From DASZVB01 sp035545855 (GTDB lineage: Bacteria > Myxococcota_A > Polyangia > Polyangiales > Polyangiaceae): a DNA stretch of 64,000 nucleotides. The stretch is from positions 1 through 64,000 of the forward strand of contig DASZXK010000180.1 of the NCBI GenBank assembly GCA_035545855.1, in the 5' to 3' direction. Shown here piece by piece: positions 54,524-62,738 of the stretch. The notes under the pieces are model-generated. The model did no database searches. It saw only the letters and a list, made by a program, of their open reading frames with translations, and was not told the DNA's origin. Every line of letters begins with the position of its first letter. Position 1 is the first letter of the stretch. Both the position numbers and the translations under genes were made by a program.

Positions 54524-56326
54524 TCAGCGCGACGCCCACGACTCGCCGCGCGTCGGCGACAGCCGCCCGAGGTCCCCGCGCGCCGGTCCCGTCTGCTCCG
54601 TCGGCCCGGGCTCCGGCGTCGCGGGCGGCGCGGGCGGCCTCGGCGGAGCGCTCTCGGGGCTCGCCTTGAGGATGAACGGATGAGCGAAGTAGGTCGAGCA
54701 CGCGTAGTACGGGTTTCGGTAGAACTCCCAGTGAAGGTACACGTTCCCGTCGGGAGAGACGATGATCGGCGGCGGTTTCCCGAACGGCGCGGCGTTCTGG
54801 ACGGATTCGAGCGCCGCGATGTCGAACACCGTGGACCCGGAAGACCGCGTCACCCCCATCTTCACGATCTTCCCCTCTTCCTTGTCGAGGACGATCTCGA
54901 GGTTCGTCTTCATGTCCGGGTTCGAGAGGGGATTGCTCGAGGGGAGACCGTCCAGGGACCCGAGGAAGGAGTCCGCGAAGATGGGGTGGAGGCGGTTGTG
55001 GATCTGGTTCAGGTACGTCGCGAACGGCACGCGCGCGGTGTTCAGCGCCGTCTGGTTGCCGGGCTTCACGGACGAGTTGTAGTTTTCGATCGCCGCGCGC
55101 CACCGTTCGATGCCGACCGTCTTCCACGAGCCGCGGTGCTTCGAGAGCCGACGCTCGCCGTCCGCGACGCGCTCCCTGCCGAGCTGATCGCGCCCGACCG
55201 CCGCATACGCGTCCCCGGGCGTCAGGTTCAGGTTGATGCCGCCCGGGGTCGTTCCGCTCGCGCCGAGCCCGAGGAAGTCGAGGGCGTTCGGCGCGCCGCG
55301 CATCGGCGGAAGACGCTTCGGTCGGGCCTTCTCGGCCGCACGGGCCACGTGCCCTTCCTGCGCTTCCGGCGCGAGGTCCGTCCCGTTCCTCGAGTTCATG
55401 AGGTCCGGCGCTTCGGGGCGTGCGCGCGAGCCGGCGACGGCGATGCGCTCGTCCTGTTTCTTTTGATCCGGCGGCGACTGGTTCGAGCCCTTCATCTCGC
55501 CCGTCGAGCGCCCCTTCCGGGAGTCGGGCGCGACCTCCTGCACCATCTTCTGCGAACCGCCGTGGGCCTGATCGGTCGACTGGGTCGCCTTCTGCCCGGC
55601 GGCCTCCGAGTTCGGCGCGTGGTCGATCGCTCCCGGGGAGTCTTCCGAGTGCGCCACGTCGTTCACGTGGGCGTTTCCGGGCTCGTCGCTGGGGCCGTCG
55701 TGGGCAGTCCCGGGCGACGGATCCGGATCGTTCTGGTCCGTGGAAGAGATCCTCGCCTGCGTCTGCTCCCGGACCGTGTTCGCCTCGTCCCCGATGAACT
55801 CGGCGTTCGGGTTGTCCGCCTGGTTCCTGTCCTCGACGTGCTGCTGGACGGCGATCCGGTTCTTGACCTCCACCTTCGGGAGATCCGCGCGCTTCTCGGG
55901 GGGCGGCTTCTGCTCGGGCGGCTTCTGCTCCGCCTGCTTCTTCAACTCCGGGGGCTTCGGCTTCTTCTCGGCCTCGCGCTCCTCCGGCGGCTTCACCTTC
56001 GGATCTTCGCGTTTCGTCAGGGACTTGGTCGCGTCGACCTTCGTCGGCGAGGGCTCGTCCGCGGGGCGCGCCTCGTCGTCGGGGGTGCTCTCGTCGGGGT
56101 GCTCCTGGTCCTTCTGCGCGTCCAGCGTCGGGTCTTCGACGAGCGCCACCTCCATGGGCCGGGTCGTCGAGAGCACGTGCCGGCGGACGGCGTCCGCGAA
56201 GCGCTGGACGTCGATCCGCTCGCCGATCGCGTCGGAGACCCGCGTCGCTCCTTCCTGTCCAGTCACGTGGATCACGAGCGCGAGCGCGATCCAAAGGAAC
56301 AGCGGGATGTGCGGCTCGCGAGACAT
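54524..56326 (-). CDS. TonB-like protein with a long acidic/Pro/Lys-rich spacer
   Basis: A 600-residue protein with an N-terminal membrane anchor (IPLFLWIALALVIHV). A spacer of about 380 residues is rich in Pro, Lys, Glu, Gln and Asp (PPEEREAEKKPKPPELKK, PPEQKPPPEK). The C-terminal TonB-type domain (about 470-565) includes TNLEIVLDKEEGKIVKMGV and AALESVQNAAPFGKPP. A Pro-rich tail follows. TonB spans the periplasm and passes proton-motive energy to outer membrane receptors. The ATG at 56326 (MSREPHIPLFLW) begins directly before the anchor. No exbB, exbD or receptor gene is in the window. Genes for a membrane protein and a cytochrome follow. Confidence 0.85.
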   Translation of the reverse strand: MSREPHIPLFLWIALALVIHVTGQEGATRVSDAIGERIDVQRFADAVRRHVLSTTRPMEVALVEDPTLDAQKDQEHPDESTPDDEARPADEPSPTKVDATKSLTKREDPKVKPPEEREAEKKPKPPELKKQAEQKPPEQKPPPEKRADLPKVEVKNRIAVQQHVEDRNQADNPNAEFIGDEANTVREQTQARISSTDQNDPDPSPGTAHDGPSDEPGNAHVNDVAHSEDSPGAIDHAPNSEAAGQKATQSTDQAHGGSQKMVQEVAPDSRKGRSTGEMKGSNQSPPDQKKQDERIAVAGSRARPEAPDLMNSRNGTDLAPEAQEGHVARAAEKARPKRLPPMRGAPNALDFLGLGASGTTPGGINLNLTPGDAYAAVGRDQLGRERVADGERRLSKHRGSWKTVGIERWRAAIENYNSSVKPGNQTALNTARVPFATYLNQIHNRLHPIFADSFLGSLDGLPSSNPLSNPDMKTNLEIVLDKEEGKIVKMGVTRSSGSTVFDIAALESVQNAAPFGKPPPIIVSPDGNVYLHWEFYRNPYYACSTYFAHPFILKASPESAPPRPPAPPATPEPGPTEQTGPARGDLGRLSPTRGESWASR

Positions 56327-56502
56327 CCGAGTACCGACCCCGGACCGAGAGCGTCGCGAGGAGCAAGAACCTAACATCGCGCCCCCCTTCCAGCAATCTT
56401 CCGTCGCCGCTTTTCCAATTGTTTCAGCGGGTTAATGAGCTCGGCGGACTCGGCTTCCGACGTCGCGAGCGGGCGCGTCGAATTGCTGGGGCGGAAGGGG
56501 GC

Positions 56503-57504
56503 GTGTACCGTTCGAAGATCCAGGTGCGCGCTTCACTTCTCGGACCCGTCGCCATCGCTCTCGTCACCGCGTGCGGCGGAGACTCCTTCTCCGGAGCTCC
56601 GGCCGGTGTGAACGGGGGAGCCTCCGGGAGCGGCGGGGGCGGTTCCGCCGGATCGGCGTCGGGAGGAACGGGCGGGGGGGGCGGCTCTGCCTCCGGTGGC
56701 GGGGGCGCGACGGCGGGCGGCGGCGGAACGACGGGCAGCGGCGGCGCGAGCGGGGCGCCCGGCGCGGGCGGCGCCGGGGTCGGCACCGACGCGGGACCCG
56801 CGCACTGGTGCGACGACAAGCACGCGCTCTTCTGCGCGGACTTCGACGAGTTCACGACGGTCGACGCGCTCCTGAACTCCTTCACGACGTACTCGACCGT
56901 GGGCGCGGACTTCAGCCTGGACAGCGGCGCCGGCGTTCCCTCCTCGCCGAATGCGCTCCGCATCCGCACCACCTCGGACAAGGACGTCCGCGGGATCGTC
57001 GTCCAGAAGATCGCTCCATTTTCGACGCCTCCGGACCACGTTCGGCTCGAATTTTCGCTCCGCGTCGACGCGGGCGGAAGCGTCGCGTTCCTCTCCGGCG
57101 CCGCGATCGTCGCGCTCTTCATGGGCGACGACGTGACGGACGGCGCGATCGCGCTCGAGGTCGGCAATGGCCCGACGCTCTCCGCGGCGTACCTCGAGCC
57201 GCAGGCCGTCGGCGGCTTCGGCACGTCCAACGTGCCCGGCCTCTTCCCGAAGCCGAACCAGTGGAGCGGACGCTACGCGCTCGACGTCACCTATGGCGCG
57301 TCCCCGGACGTCGACGGCGGCAGGACGGGCTGCCTAGAGCTCCTGCTCGGCGGAGTGCCGCAGCTCACGCCGTGCCTGAAGCTCGCGAAGTCGCTCGTGG
57401 ATCCCGCGTTCGTCTCCGTGGCCCTCGGGGTGTACTCCGGCGGCCTCGGACAGACCGGGGACGTCCAGATCCGCCTCGACGACGTGATCCTCACCGCGGA
57501 TTGA
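56503..57504 (+). CDS. Lipoprotein with Gly-rich linker and a beta-sandwich-like domain
   Basis: A 333-residue lipoprotein starting at a GTG at 56503 with a GGAAGGGGG stretch just upstream. The lipobox is LVTAC (Cys about 24). A Gly/Ser-rich linker of about 70 residues follows. The rest (about 100-333) is beta-rich, with WCDDKHALFCADFDEF at its start and VQIRLDDVILTAD at its end, the general shape of concanavalin A/LamG-like carbohydrate-binding domains in myxobacterial lipoproteins. No catalytic residues are visible, so it may be a surface-binding protein. It converges with a copper-monooxygenase-like gene across 22 bases. Confidence 0.72.
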   Translation: MYRSKIQVRASLLGPVAIALVTACGGDSFSGAPAGVNGGASGSGGGGSAGSASGGTGGGGGSASGGGGATAGGGGTTGSGGASGAPGAGGAGVGTDAGPAHWCDDKHALFCADFDEFTTVDALLNSFTTYSTVGADFSLDSGAGVPSSPNALRIRTTSDKDVRGIVVQKIAPFSTPPDHVRLEFSLRVDAGGSVAFLSGAAIVALFMGDDVTDGAIALEVGNGPTLSAAYLEPQAVGGFGTSNVPGLFPKPNQWSGRYALDVTYGASPDVDGGRTGCLELLLGGVPQLTPCLKLAKSLVDPAFVSVALGVYSGGLGQTGDVQIRLDDVILTAD

Positions 57505-57526
57505 GCCGAGCCGACGCGAGCGTCCC

Positions 57527-58588
57527 TCAGGGCAGCAGCATCTGACAGCCGTCCACGGCGAACACGCGTTCTCCCGCGGCGTTCGTGCCCTCGTCGCGGA
57601 TGGATGTCGGGCCGAACGCGGGAGCCGCGACGCCGTAGAACTGACGCGGAGCGTCCGTGTGCACGAAGAAGGAGCACATCTCCTGCGATGGGGACGCGCC
57701 GCACGCGAGCGTCTCGGTCGTCGTGTTGTCGTAGAGGCACGTGAAGCGGAAGCCCGTGGAGCCGGTCACGTCCACCGCGGGCGCGATGCGGGCCCCGAGC
57801 GCTTCGCCGATCGTCCCCTCGTTCTGCCAGACGACCTCTCCGTCTCGTGAACCGCCGAGGAGCTCGAGACGCATCCCGCGACCTCGCTGGTGATAGTGCG
57901 GGAGCATGAAGTAAGTCTTGAAGGACGGCGGGCCGTCGAACGTGCAATCCGCGTGGAACCGCGAGCGGGAAAGGGGCGGGACCGCGAGGATCCCGATGAG
58001 GCCGCCTCCAGCGACCAGACGGGTGGTCACTTCCTCCGGGCGCGCCGGCTGGAGAGACGCGGTGAGCCTCGTCTTCAATCGATCCGCCGTCGGGTTCTGC
58101 AGGTGATAGGAGACCAGGAGCTTCGAGTGGGGCGGGATCCGGAGCGCGGCGCCGTCCCCGAAGTCCTGCGTCTCCCGCGTGGATTGCGTCGACTGGGAGA
58201 ACAGGAACGCGTGCTTCGAGGAGTCCGTCGTCACGCCGAACCCTTCGAAGGTCATGCAGTCGGCGCTCCCGTCGGGGCCGTTCACGGCGTCCTCGTCGTA
58301 GGACGACCAGTCCGAATGGTGCACTCCCGGGCTCGCTTCGAAGGTCACGGCGCGGACGAAGATCGGGTCCACGTTGCCGAGCGAGAAGGTCTGGCAGACA
58401 CCGACGAGCTCGTCCCCGGGGGCGAGCTCCGTCTCGTCGGTCGTGACGACGATGGGCGGAAGCGCGTCCGCGTCCCGCGCGTCGGCCGTCGTGGCGCCCG
58501 CCGCTCCGCCGTGCCCGACGTCCGAGGAGCCGTCCGTGCACCCCACGACGAGCAGACTCACGAACAGCCTCCGCACCCTCGTCACCAC
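57527..58588 (-). CDS. Lipoprotein of the copper type II (PHM/DBH-like) monooxygenase family, paralogue 2
   Basis: A lipoprotein of about 353 residues (lipobox VVGC, Cys about 17). The ligand set of the family is complete: His90-His91 (SPGVHHSDW), His162 (LVSYHLQNP), His231 and His233 (MLPHYHQRG), Met304 (SQEMCSFF). The spacings (71, 69 and 71 residues) are close to those of the mammalian enzymes. Paired Cys near 57, 111, 215, 284, 296 and 305 could form disulfides. It differs strongly in sequence from the paralogues at 37258 and 62739, so the duplication is old. GTG codons at 58588, 58585 and 58576 are alternative starts. It precedes an SDR gene on the same strand. Confidence 0.76.
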   Translation of the reverse strand: MVTRVRRLFVSLLVVGCTDGSSDVGHGGAAGATTADARDADALPPIVVTTDETELAPGDELVGVCQTFSLGNVDPIFVRAVTFEASPGVHHSDWSSYDEDAVNGPDGSADCMTFEGFGVTTDSSKHAFLFSQSTQSTRETQDFGDGAALRIPPHSKLLVSYHLQNPTADRLKTRLTASLQPARPEEVTTRLVAGGGLIGILAVPPLSRSRFHADCTFDGPPSFKTYFMLPHYHQRGRGMRLELLGGSRDGEVVWQNEGTIGEALGARIAPAVDVTGSTGFRFTCLYDNTTTETLACGASPSQEMCSFFVHTDAPRQFYGVAAPAFGPTSIRDEGTNAAGERVFAVDGCQMLLP

Positions 58589-58644
58589 GTCGCCCGGAAG
58601 GATGCGGGCCGAGCCGGAGCGGGTCAAGGCGCCGCCGCGCTCAT

Positions 58645-59487
58645 TCAGAGACGCGAGAACGTCTCGAAAGCGCCCTGGATCTCCGTCGCCGTCCAGACGC
58701 CGCCGTCGGCCTCCTTGAACTTGCCGCTCGATTCACCGAGCTTCCAGGCGGAGAGCCGGCCGCCCGCGACGCCGAGGACATTTCCCGTCGCCTCGCCCGA
58801 GAGCTCGCTCGCGAAGAAGAGGTACGGGGCGGCGGCGTGTTCCGGGGTCATCGTGTCCACCGTTTCGAAGAGCGGGAGCTTCTCCGTCGCGCGGGTCTTC
58901 GCGAGCGGCGCGACTCCGTTCACGAACACTCGGTTTCGCTGGAGCTCGATGGACGCCGCGCGGAGGAGCCCGTACACGCCGGCGGCCGCGGCCGAGTACG
59001 CCACCTGTCCGAAGTTTCCGAGGAGCCCGGCCGTGCTCGTCGTGAGGACGATCCGGCCCTTCCCCGCCCGCGCCATGACGGCGGCGGCCGCGCGCGTCGC
59101 GTGGAAGCTCCCTCCGAGGTGCGTCCGCACGACGCGATCGAAGGATTCCTCGTCCGCGCGGACGAGCGAGCGATCCACGACGATCCCCGCGGCGTAGACG
59201 AGCGCGTCGAGCCGGCCCCAGGCGTCCGTGCAGGCCTTCACGAGCCGTTCGGCGCCGCCGGCCAGGGTCGCGTCCTCCGCGCTCGACTCCGCGACGCCGC
59301 CCGCACTCCGGATCTCCTCGACGACGGCCTTCGCGACGCCCGGGTCGCCGCCGCTCCCGTCGAGGTCGACGCCGGTGTCCGCGACCATCACCTTCGCGCC
59401 CTCGCGCGCGAAGAGCAGGGACACCGCCCGCCCGATCCCGCGACCGCCGCCGATGACGAGGCACGTCTGGTCCGAGAGGACGCTCAT
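58645..59487 (-). CDS. Short-chain dehydrogenase-like protein lacking the catalytic Lys
   Basis: A 280-residue SDR with the cofactor motif VIGGGRGIGRAVSLLF (about 11-26), ADTGVDLDGSG and YAAGIVVDRSLVR, matching the type II hydroxysteroid-dehydrogenase-like group. The catalytic Ser and Tyr are present (TTSTAGLLG, VAYSAAAAGV), but the Lys expected four residues after Tyr is Ala (codon at 58984-58986). Lys lowers the Tyr pKa and holds the cofactor, so classical activity should be weak or absent. It could bind ligand or cofactor without catalysis, or use another residue. It lies between the copper-monooxygenase-like gene and a small periplasmic protein gene. Confidence 0.85.
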   Translation of the reverse strand: MSVLSDQTCLVIGGGRGIGRAVSLLFAREGAKVMVADTGVDLDGSGGDPGVAKAVVEEIRSAGGVAESSAEDATLAGGAERLVKACTDAWGRLDALVYAAGIVVDRSLVRADEESFDRVVRTHLGGSFHATRAAAAVMARAGKGRIVLTTSTAGLLGNFGQVAYSAAAAGVYGLLRAASIELQRNRVFVNGVAPLAKTRATEKLPLFETVDTMTPEHAAAPYLFFASELSGEATGNVLGVAGGRLSAWKLGESSGKFKEADGGVWTATEIQGAFETFSRL

Positions 59488-59531
59488 GGCCGCCCTCTAC
59501 CACCGCTCCCGCCCGGACCTTCGGGCAATCT

Positions 59532-59921
59532 TCAGAAGCGGATCGCCATCGTCGCCGTCCCGGGCGTCGGGGCGTCCTTCGGCGACACGGCGAGGTCTAC
59601 GAGGAGGGCGACGCCCACGCCCACGGCGGTCCCGACGACGTCCCAGGTGAAGTCCTTCCACGACGGATCGCCGTGCCCGGAGAGGTCGTAGAGCTCCTTG
59701 CCCGCGCCGAGCGTGAGCGAGAACGCGCTCCCGGCGAGGACGCGCGCATAGCGAGGCTCGAGGAAGAGCGCGGACGCCGCGTAGCCGCCCGCGCCGAGCC
59801 CCGCCGACACGCCGAAATGGAGAGCCTTGTCGCTCCCGAACCAGCGATCTTCCTCCGCGTGCGCCGCGCGGGGGAGGAGGGTCGCGGCGAGCGCGAGGGC
59901 AGACAGCACGGCGCGTTTCAT
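59532..59921 (-). CDS. Small exported YfiM/DUF2279-like protein
   Basis: A 129-residue protein with a signal peptide (LSALALAATLLPRAAHAEE) and a glycine-rich hydrophobic part with DKALHFGVSAGLGAGGYAAS, GSAFSLTLGAGKELYD and WDVVGTAVGVGVALLVDLAV. The DKxxHF opening and the later Lys-Glu within a glycine-rich helix match the YfiM-type family of predicted periplasmic proteins of unknown function. It ends in AIRF. The start at 59921 overlaps the nadD stop (ATGA), so the two are coupled. Confidence 0.8.
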   Translation of the reverse strand: MKRAVLSALALAATLLPRAAHAEEDRWFGSDKALHFGVSAGLGAGGYAASALFLEPRYARVLAGSAFSLTLGAGKELYDLSGHGDPSWKDFTWDVVGTAVGVGVALLVDLAVSPKDAPTPGTATMAIRF

Positions 59922-60484
59922 GCCCGGTAGATCTCGTGCGCGTCGACGTACTCGAGCACGGCTTCCGGCACTCGCTCGAGGAGCCACGGATCCTTCGCGG
60001 CCTTGCCGTCTCTCGCACGGAGGCGCGCGCGGAGCTCCGTGGAAGAGACCTCCGGCAAGAACGCCTCGGGGGCGCCCGGATGCGGCGCGCCCTTTCGCCC
60101 GAGCACCAGGAGCGGCGCGCGGCGGACGACCTCGTCGAACGCGAGCCAGGCGTCGCTCTCGGCGAGCACGTCGCTCCCGACGACGAGACGGAACGTCCAG
60201 TCCGGATGCCGGTCGGCGAGCGCGCAGAGCGTGTGGAGCGTGCGGCTCGGCGCGGGGAGCGTCTCCTCGATCGCCGACACCTCGACCCGAGGGAGCTCGC
60301 GCATGGCGAGCCGGGTCATCGCGAGCCTGTCCGTGTACGGCGTGCTCGCCTTGCCGAAGGCGTGGGAAAAGACGGGGATCACGAGGACGCGGTCGATCCC
60401 CGGGGTCTCCGACACGTGCCTTGCGGCGAGCACGTGGCCCACGTGGGGGGGATCGAAGGTCCCCCCGAAGACTGCGACGTTCAT
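59918..60484 (-). CDS. nadD: Nicotinate-nucleotide adenylyltransferase
   Basis: The enzyme converts nicotinate mononucleotide and ATP to deamido-NAD in NAD synthesis. The 188-residue protein begins MNVAVFGGTFDPPHVGHVLA, with the adenylyltransferase motif GTFDPPHVGH, and carries VVGSD and VSSTELRARL, the C-terminal ATP-binding element. A typical length and both signatures make the call firm. It overlaps the upstream hypothetical gene (ATGA) and the downstream YfiM-like gene. A few NadD genes sit with rsfS or proA, but neither is here. Confidence 0.95.
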   Translation of the reverse strand: MNVAVFGGTFDPPHVGHVLAARHVSETPGIDRVLVIPVFSHAFGKASTPYTDRLAMTRLAMRELPRVEVSAIEETLPAPSRTLHTLCALADRHPDWTFRLVVGSDVLAESDAWLAFDEVVRRAPLLVLGRKGAPHPGAPEAFLPEVSSTELRARLRARDGKAAKDPWLLERVPEAVLEYVDAHEIYRA

Positions 60485-61089
60485 CCGGCGCCGACTCTGA
60501 GCTTCGTACCGCGGCTCATGGCGAGCCGCTCCTGGCGGAGGACGGTCCCTCGGGCGTCGCACTGAGTGAGGAGGATGCCGTCGTCGTCGTCGTCGAGCAG
60601 CATGAGCCCCGCGTCGCCGAGCTCGCCGGGCGAGAGGAACCAGCGCTGCCCGACCTGCTTGATGACCGGCGTCTTGCTCTTCCCGAACAGGAGGAGCCTC
60701 GCCGGGAGCATGTCTTCCTCGTTCAGCTGCGCCTTGTCGTGGATCATCAGGATCAGGGCGCCGCCGAGCATCTCCACCGCGCGCGTCTCCGCGTCGGGGA
60801 GGGATTCGAAGAGCCGGAGCGCGGCGCGCTGGCGTTCCGCCTCGAGGTACCGGTCGATGGTGCCGGAGTCCGCATGGAGACAGGCTCGTACCGACCGGCC
60901 CCAGACGGCTTCGGCGCTCGGGTTCTCGCCGACGAGCTCCGAGGCGAGGCGGCCGATGAGCGCGTCGAGCGCGCCGTCCACGCCGAGGTACACGGCTCGA
61001 TCGACGTTCCTCGCCGAAAGCACGTAGTGCGCCGCCGCCTCGAGGGCGTCCGTTCGACCCTCCGCCGGGCCCAACAACGCAAGACGCAT
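60481..61089 (-). CDS. Conserved hypothetical protein upstream of nadD
   Basis: A 202-residue cytoplasmic protein. Its opening MRLALLGPAEGRTDALEAAA, then VDRAVYLGVDGALDAL, vaguely recalls calcineurin-like phosphoesterases, but the metal-binding Asp-x-His is missing, so this may be a degenerate relative. The C-terminal half has GKSKTPVIKQVGQRWFLSPG and an acidic stretch LLDDDDDGILL. The gene is coupled to nadD by ATGA. No function can be assigned. Confidence 0.72.
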   Translation of the reverse strand: MRLALLGPAEGRTDALEAAAHYVLSARNVDRAVYLGVDGALDALIGRLASELVGENPSAEAVWGRSVRACLHADSGTIDRYLEAERQRAALRLFESLPDAETRAVEMLGGALILMIHDKAQLNEEDMLPARLLLFGKSKTPVIKQVGQRWFLSPGELGDAGLMLLDDDDDGILLTQCDARGTVLRQERLAMSRGTKLRVGAG

Positions 61090-61178
61090 ATCCGGGGCAA
61101 GTTACACCGACCGCCCCGTGGGGTCGAACGCGGCCGTTTTTCCCCGTTGTTCCGGCCTGCTCCCGCCCGGAGCTCCCG

Positions 61179-61910
61179 TCACGTGTCCCCGAGGAGCAAC
61201 CCGAGCAGGCCGAGTCCACCGGCCACGAACGTGACGTCGAAGACGCCGAGCAGGCGGAAATAGTCCCCGAGCTCGGCGAGCCGCGCGCCGCCGAAGAGCT
61301 CCCGCGTGGCGGCGACCGCCGTGAGCACGTCCGGCGCGAGGAGCGCGAGGAGCACGACGGCGAGGACCAGGTCCCGGGCGCGCGTGCGGACCGTCATCGC
61401 GCCGAAGAGCGTGCCCGCGGCGGCGATGCCCGGTGTCGCGAACAGCGTGATGGCGAGCAAAGGCAACGCGAAGTCCGCCGGTTCGAGCGAAAAGAGCAGG
61501 AACGTGAGCGGCTCGACCACGAGCTCGATGAGCCCGAGGAACGCGAGGAGCCCGAGGGCCTTTCCGGCGAAGAGCGCGCTCGGCGCGATCCCGGTATCGA
61601 TGACCCCTTCGAACGCGCCGTCTTCGCGTTCGCGCTGCCACAGCCGTCCGAGGGCGAGGACGGACGCGAAGCTCACCGCGAGCCAGATGACGCCGGCCGC
61701 CACCTGGCCCCGCGTGTCGGGCCCGACGTAGAACGCGAGCGAGCCGAGGACGACGACGAGCACGCCGAAGAAGCCGCTCGTCACGAGGACCTCTCCCGTG
61801 CGGAGCTCGATGCGGAGATCCTTCTCGAGGAGGATGGCCGTCTGCGCGAGCCACGACGGCGGGCGGATCTCACCGCCGTGACGCGTCGCGACTGCGCTCT
61901 CCGTCGCCAT
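61179..61910 (-). CDS. ccmB: CcmB-type heme exporter permease
   Basis: A 243-residue inner membrane protein with six hydrophobic segments. It opens AILLEKDLRIELRTGEVLVT, the usual CcmB start, and contains FERL-like QREREDGAFEGVIDTGIAPS and TLFATPGIAAAGTLFGAMTV. CcmB is the permease of the CcmAB ABC complex in system I cytochrome c maturation. The CcmA ATPase and CcmC are not in the window. The small cytochrome c at 53087 would need such a system. The next gene is 89 bases downstream and begins a separate unit. Confidence 0.9.
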   Translation of the reverse strand: MATESAVATRHGGEIRPPSWLAQTAILLEKDLRIELRTGEVLVTSGFFGVLVVVLGSLAFYVGPDTRGQVAAGVIWLAVSFASVLALGRLWQREREDGAFEGVIDTGIAPSALFAGKALGLLAFLGLIELVVEPLTFLLFSLEPADFALPLLAITLFATPGIAAAGTLFGAMTVRTRARDLVLAVVLLALLAPDVLTAVAATRELFGGARLAELGDYFRLLGVFDVTFVAGGLGLLGLLLGDT

Positions 61911-62002
61911 CGCGGAGAGGCTAGCCGATTCGCCCCGCCCCGGGAAAATCAGGGACTTTTTCCGCTGAATCCCGCGGAAGATTGTGGTTAACGTCCCGGG
62001 CC

Positions 62003-62509
62003 ATGGCAGACCTCCGCATCGAGCACGTCTTCGAAACGACCGACGACGGCTTCTGGAAGCTGTTCTTCGACCCCGAGTACAACCGGAAGCTGTTCCTCGA
62101 GACGCTCGGGTTCGAATCCTGGAAGATCGCGAGCTTCGACGAGAGCGACTCGCGCATCGAGCGCGTCGTGGACGTCGTGCCGAAGGTCGGGGAGCTCCCG
62201 GGCCCGCTGAAGAAGCTCGCCGAGGGGGGCGCGGGCTACCGTGAGCGGGACAGCTTCGACAAGGCGCAGAAGCGCATGAAGGTGACGATCGAGCCGAGCG
62301 CGCTCCAGGGCAAGCTCACCATCGGCGGCACCATGTACACGAAGCCCGAAGGCGACCGCCGCGTCCGCCGCATCTACGACACCTCCGTCGTCGCGAAGGT
62401 GTTCGGCGTGGGCGGCATGATCGAGAACCGAATCCTCTCCGAAGTGAAGACGAGCTACGACCAGGCCGCGGTCTTCACGAACCGGTGGATCAAGGAGAAG
62501 GGGCTCTGA
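62003..62509 (+). CDS. DUF2505/START-like protein
   Basis: A 168-residue protein starting MADLRIEHVFETTDDGFWKL. It has the helix-grip pattern of DUF2505 proteins: an initial strand, FFDPEYNRKLFLETLGF, RIERVVDVVPKVGELPG, KVTIEPSALQGKLTIGG and a long C-terminal helix (VGGMIENRILSEVKTSYDQA). Family members are predicted lipid- or ligand-binding proteins of the START superfamily. It is alone on the plus strand, divergent from ccmB across 92 bases, and converges on the partial lipoprotein through a palindrome-containing gap. Confidence 0.78.
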   Translation: MADLRIEHVFETTDDGFWKLFFDPEYNRKLFLETLGFESWKIASFDESDSRIERVVDVVPKVGELPGPLKKLAEGGAGYRERDSFDKAQKRMKVTIEPSALQGKLTIGGTMYTKPEGDRRVRRIYDTSVVAKVFGVGGMIENRILSEVKTSYDQAAVFTNRWIKEKGL

Positions 62510-62578
62510 GAGACGGCAGGAACCCAGGGCTCGCCTGGTCGCCGCGGACGCGGGAACGGAGGGGGCTCGAGACGATCG

Positions 62579-62600
62579 GATAGTTTGTATACAAACTGTC
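62579..62600. repeat. GTATAC-centred palindrome
   Basis: A 22-base element with perfect core AGTTTGTATACAAACT. Only one outer base differs from the perfect palindrome (G for A). It lies 70 bases after the DUF2505 gene in a convergent gap. Confidence 0.8.
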
Positions 62601-62661
62601 CGATCCTGACGCACACCCGCGCGTGCGACGGACGGCGATGTTCGTCGTGGGGTTGGGCGCC

Positions 62662-62735
62662 CGGGGGACCTCGTCCCCCGCGGCTCCAGTGGTGGTCGGG
62701 CTTCGCGCTGCGGTCCTCGGGCTTCGCGCTGCGGT
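62662..62735. repeat. Hairpin and 21-base direct repeat, inverted match to 18830-18890
   Basis: CGGGGGAC at 62662 pairs with GTCCCCCG at 62673 across CTC. It is followed by GCGGCTCC and two copies of TCGGGCTTCGCGCTGCGGT (62696 and 62717). The blocks GGGGGACC, GTCCCCC, GCGGCTCC and GGGCTTCGC recur in reverse order on the other strand near 18840-18885. This is a dispersed intergenic repeat with possible terminator function. Confidence 0.6.
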
Positions 62736-62738
62736 TTC

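Noticed and set aside
54492..56396. 634-codon frame overlapping the TonB-like gene
   Set aside because: It shares nearly the same span but lacks the membrane anchor and TonB domain present in the chosen frame.
60481..61089. Calcineurin-like metallophosphoesterase
   Set aside because: The opening is similar but the metal-binding Asp-x-His and later His motifs are missing.
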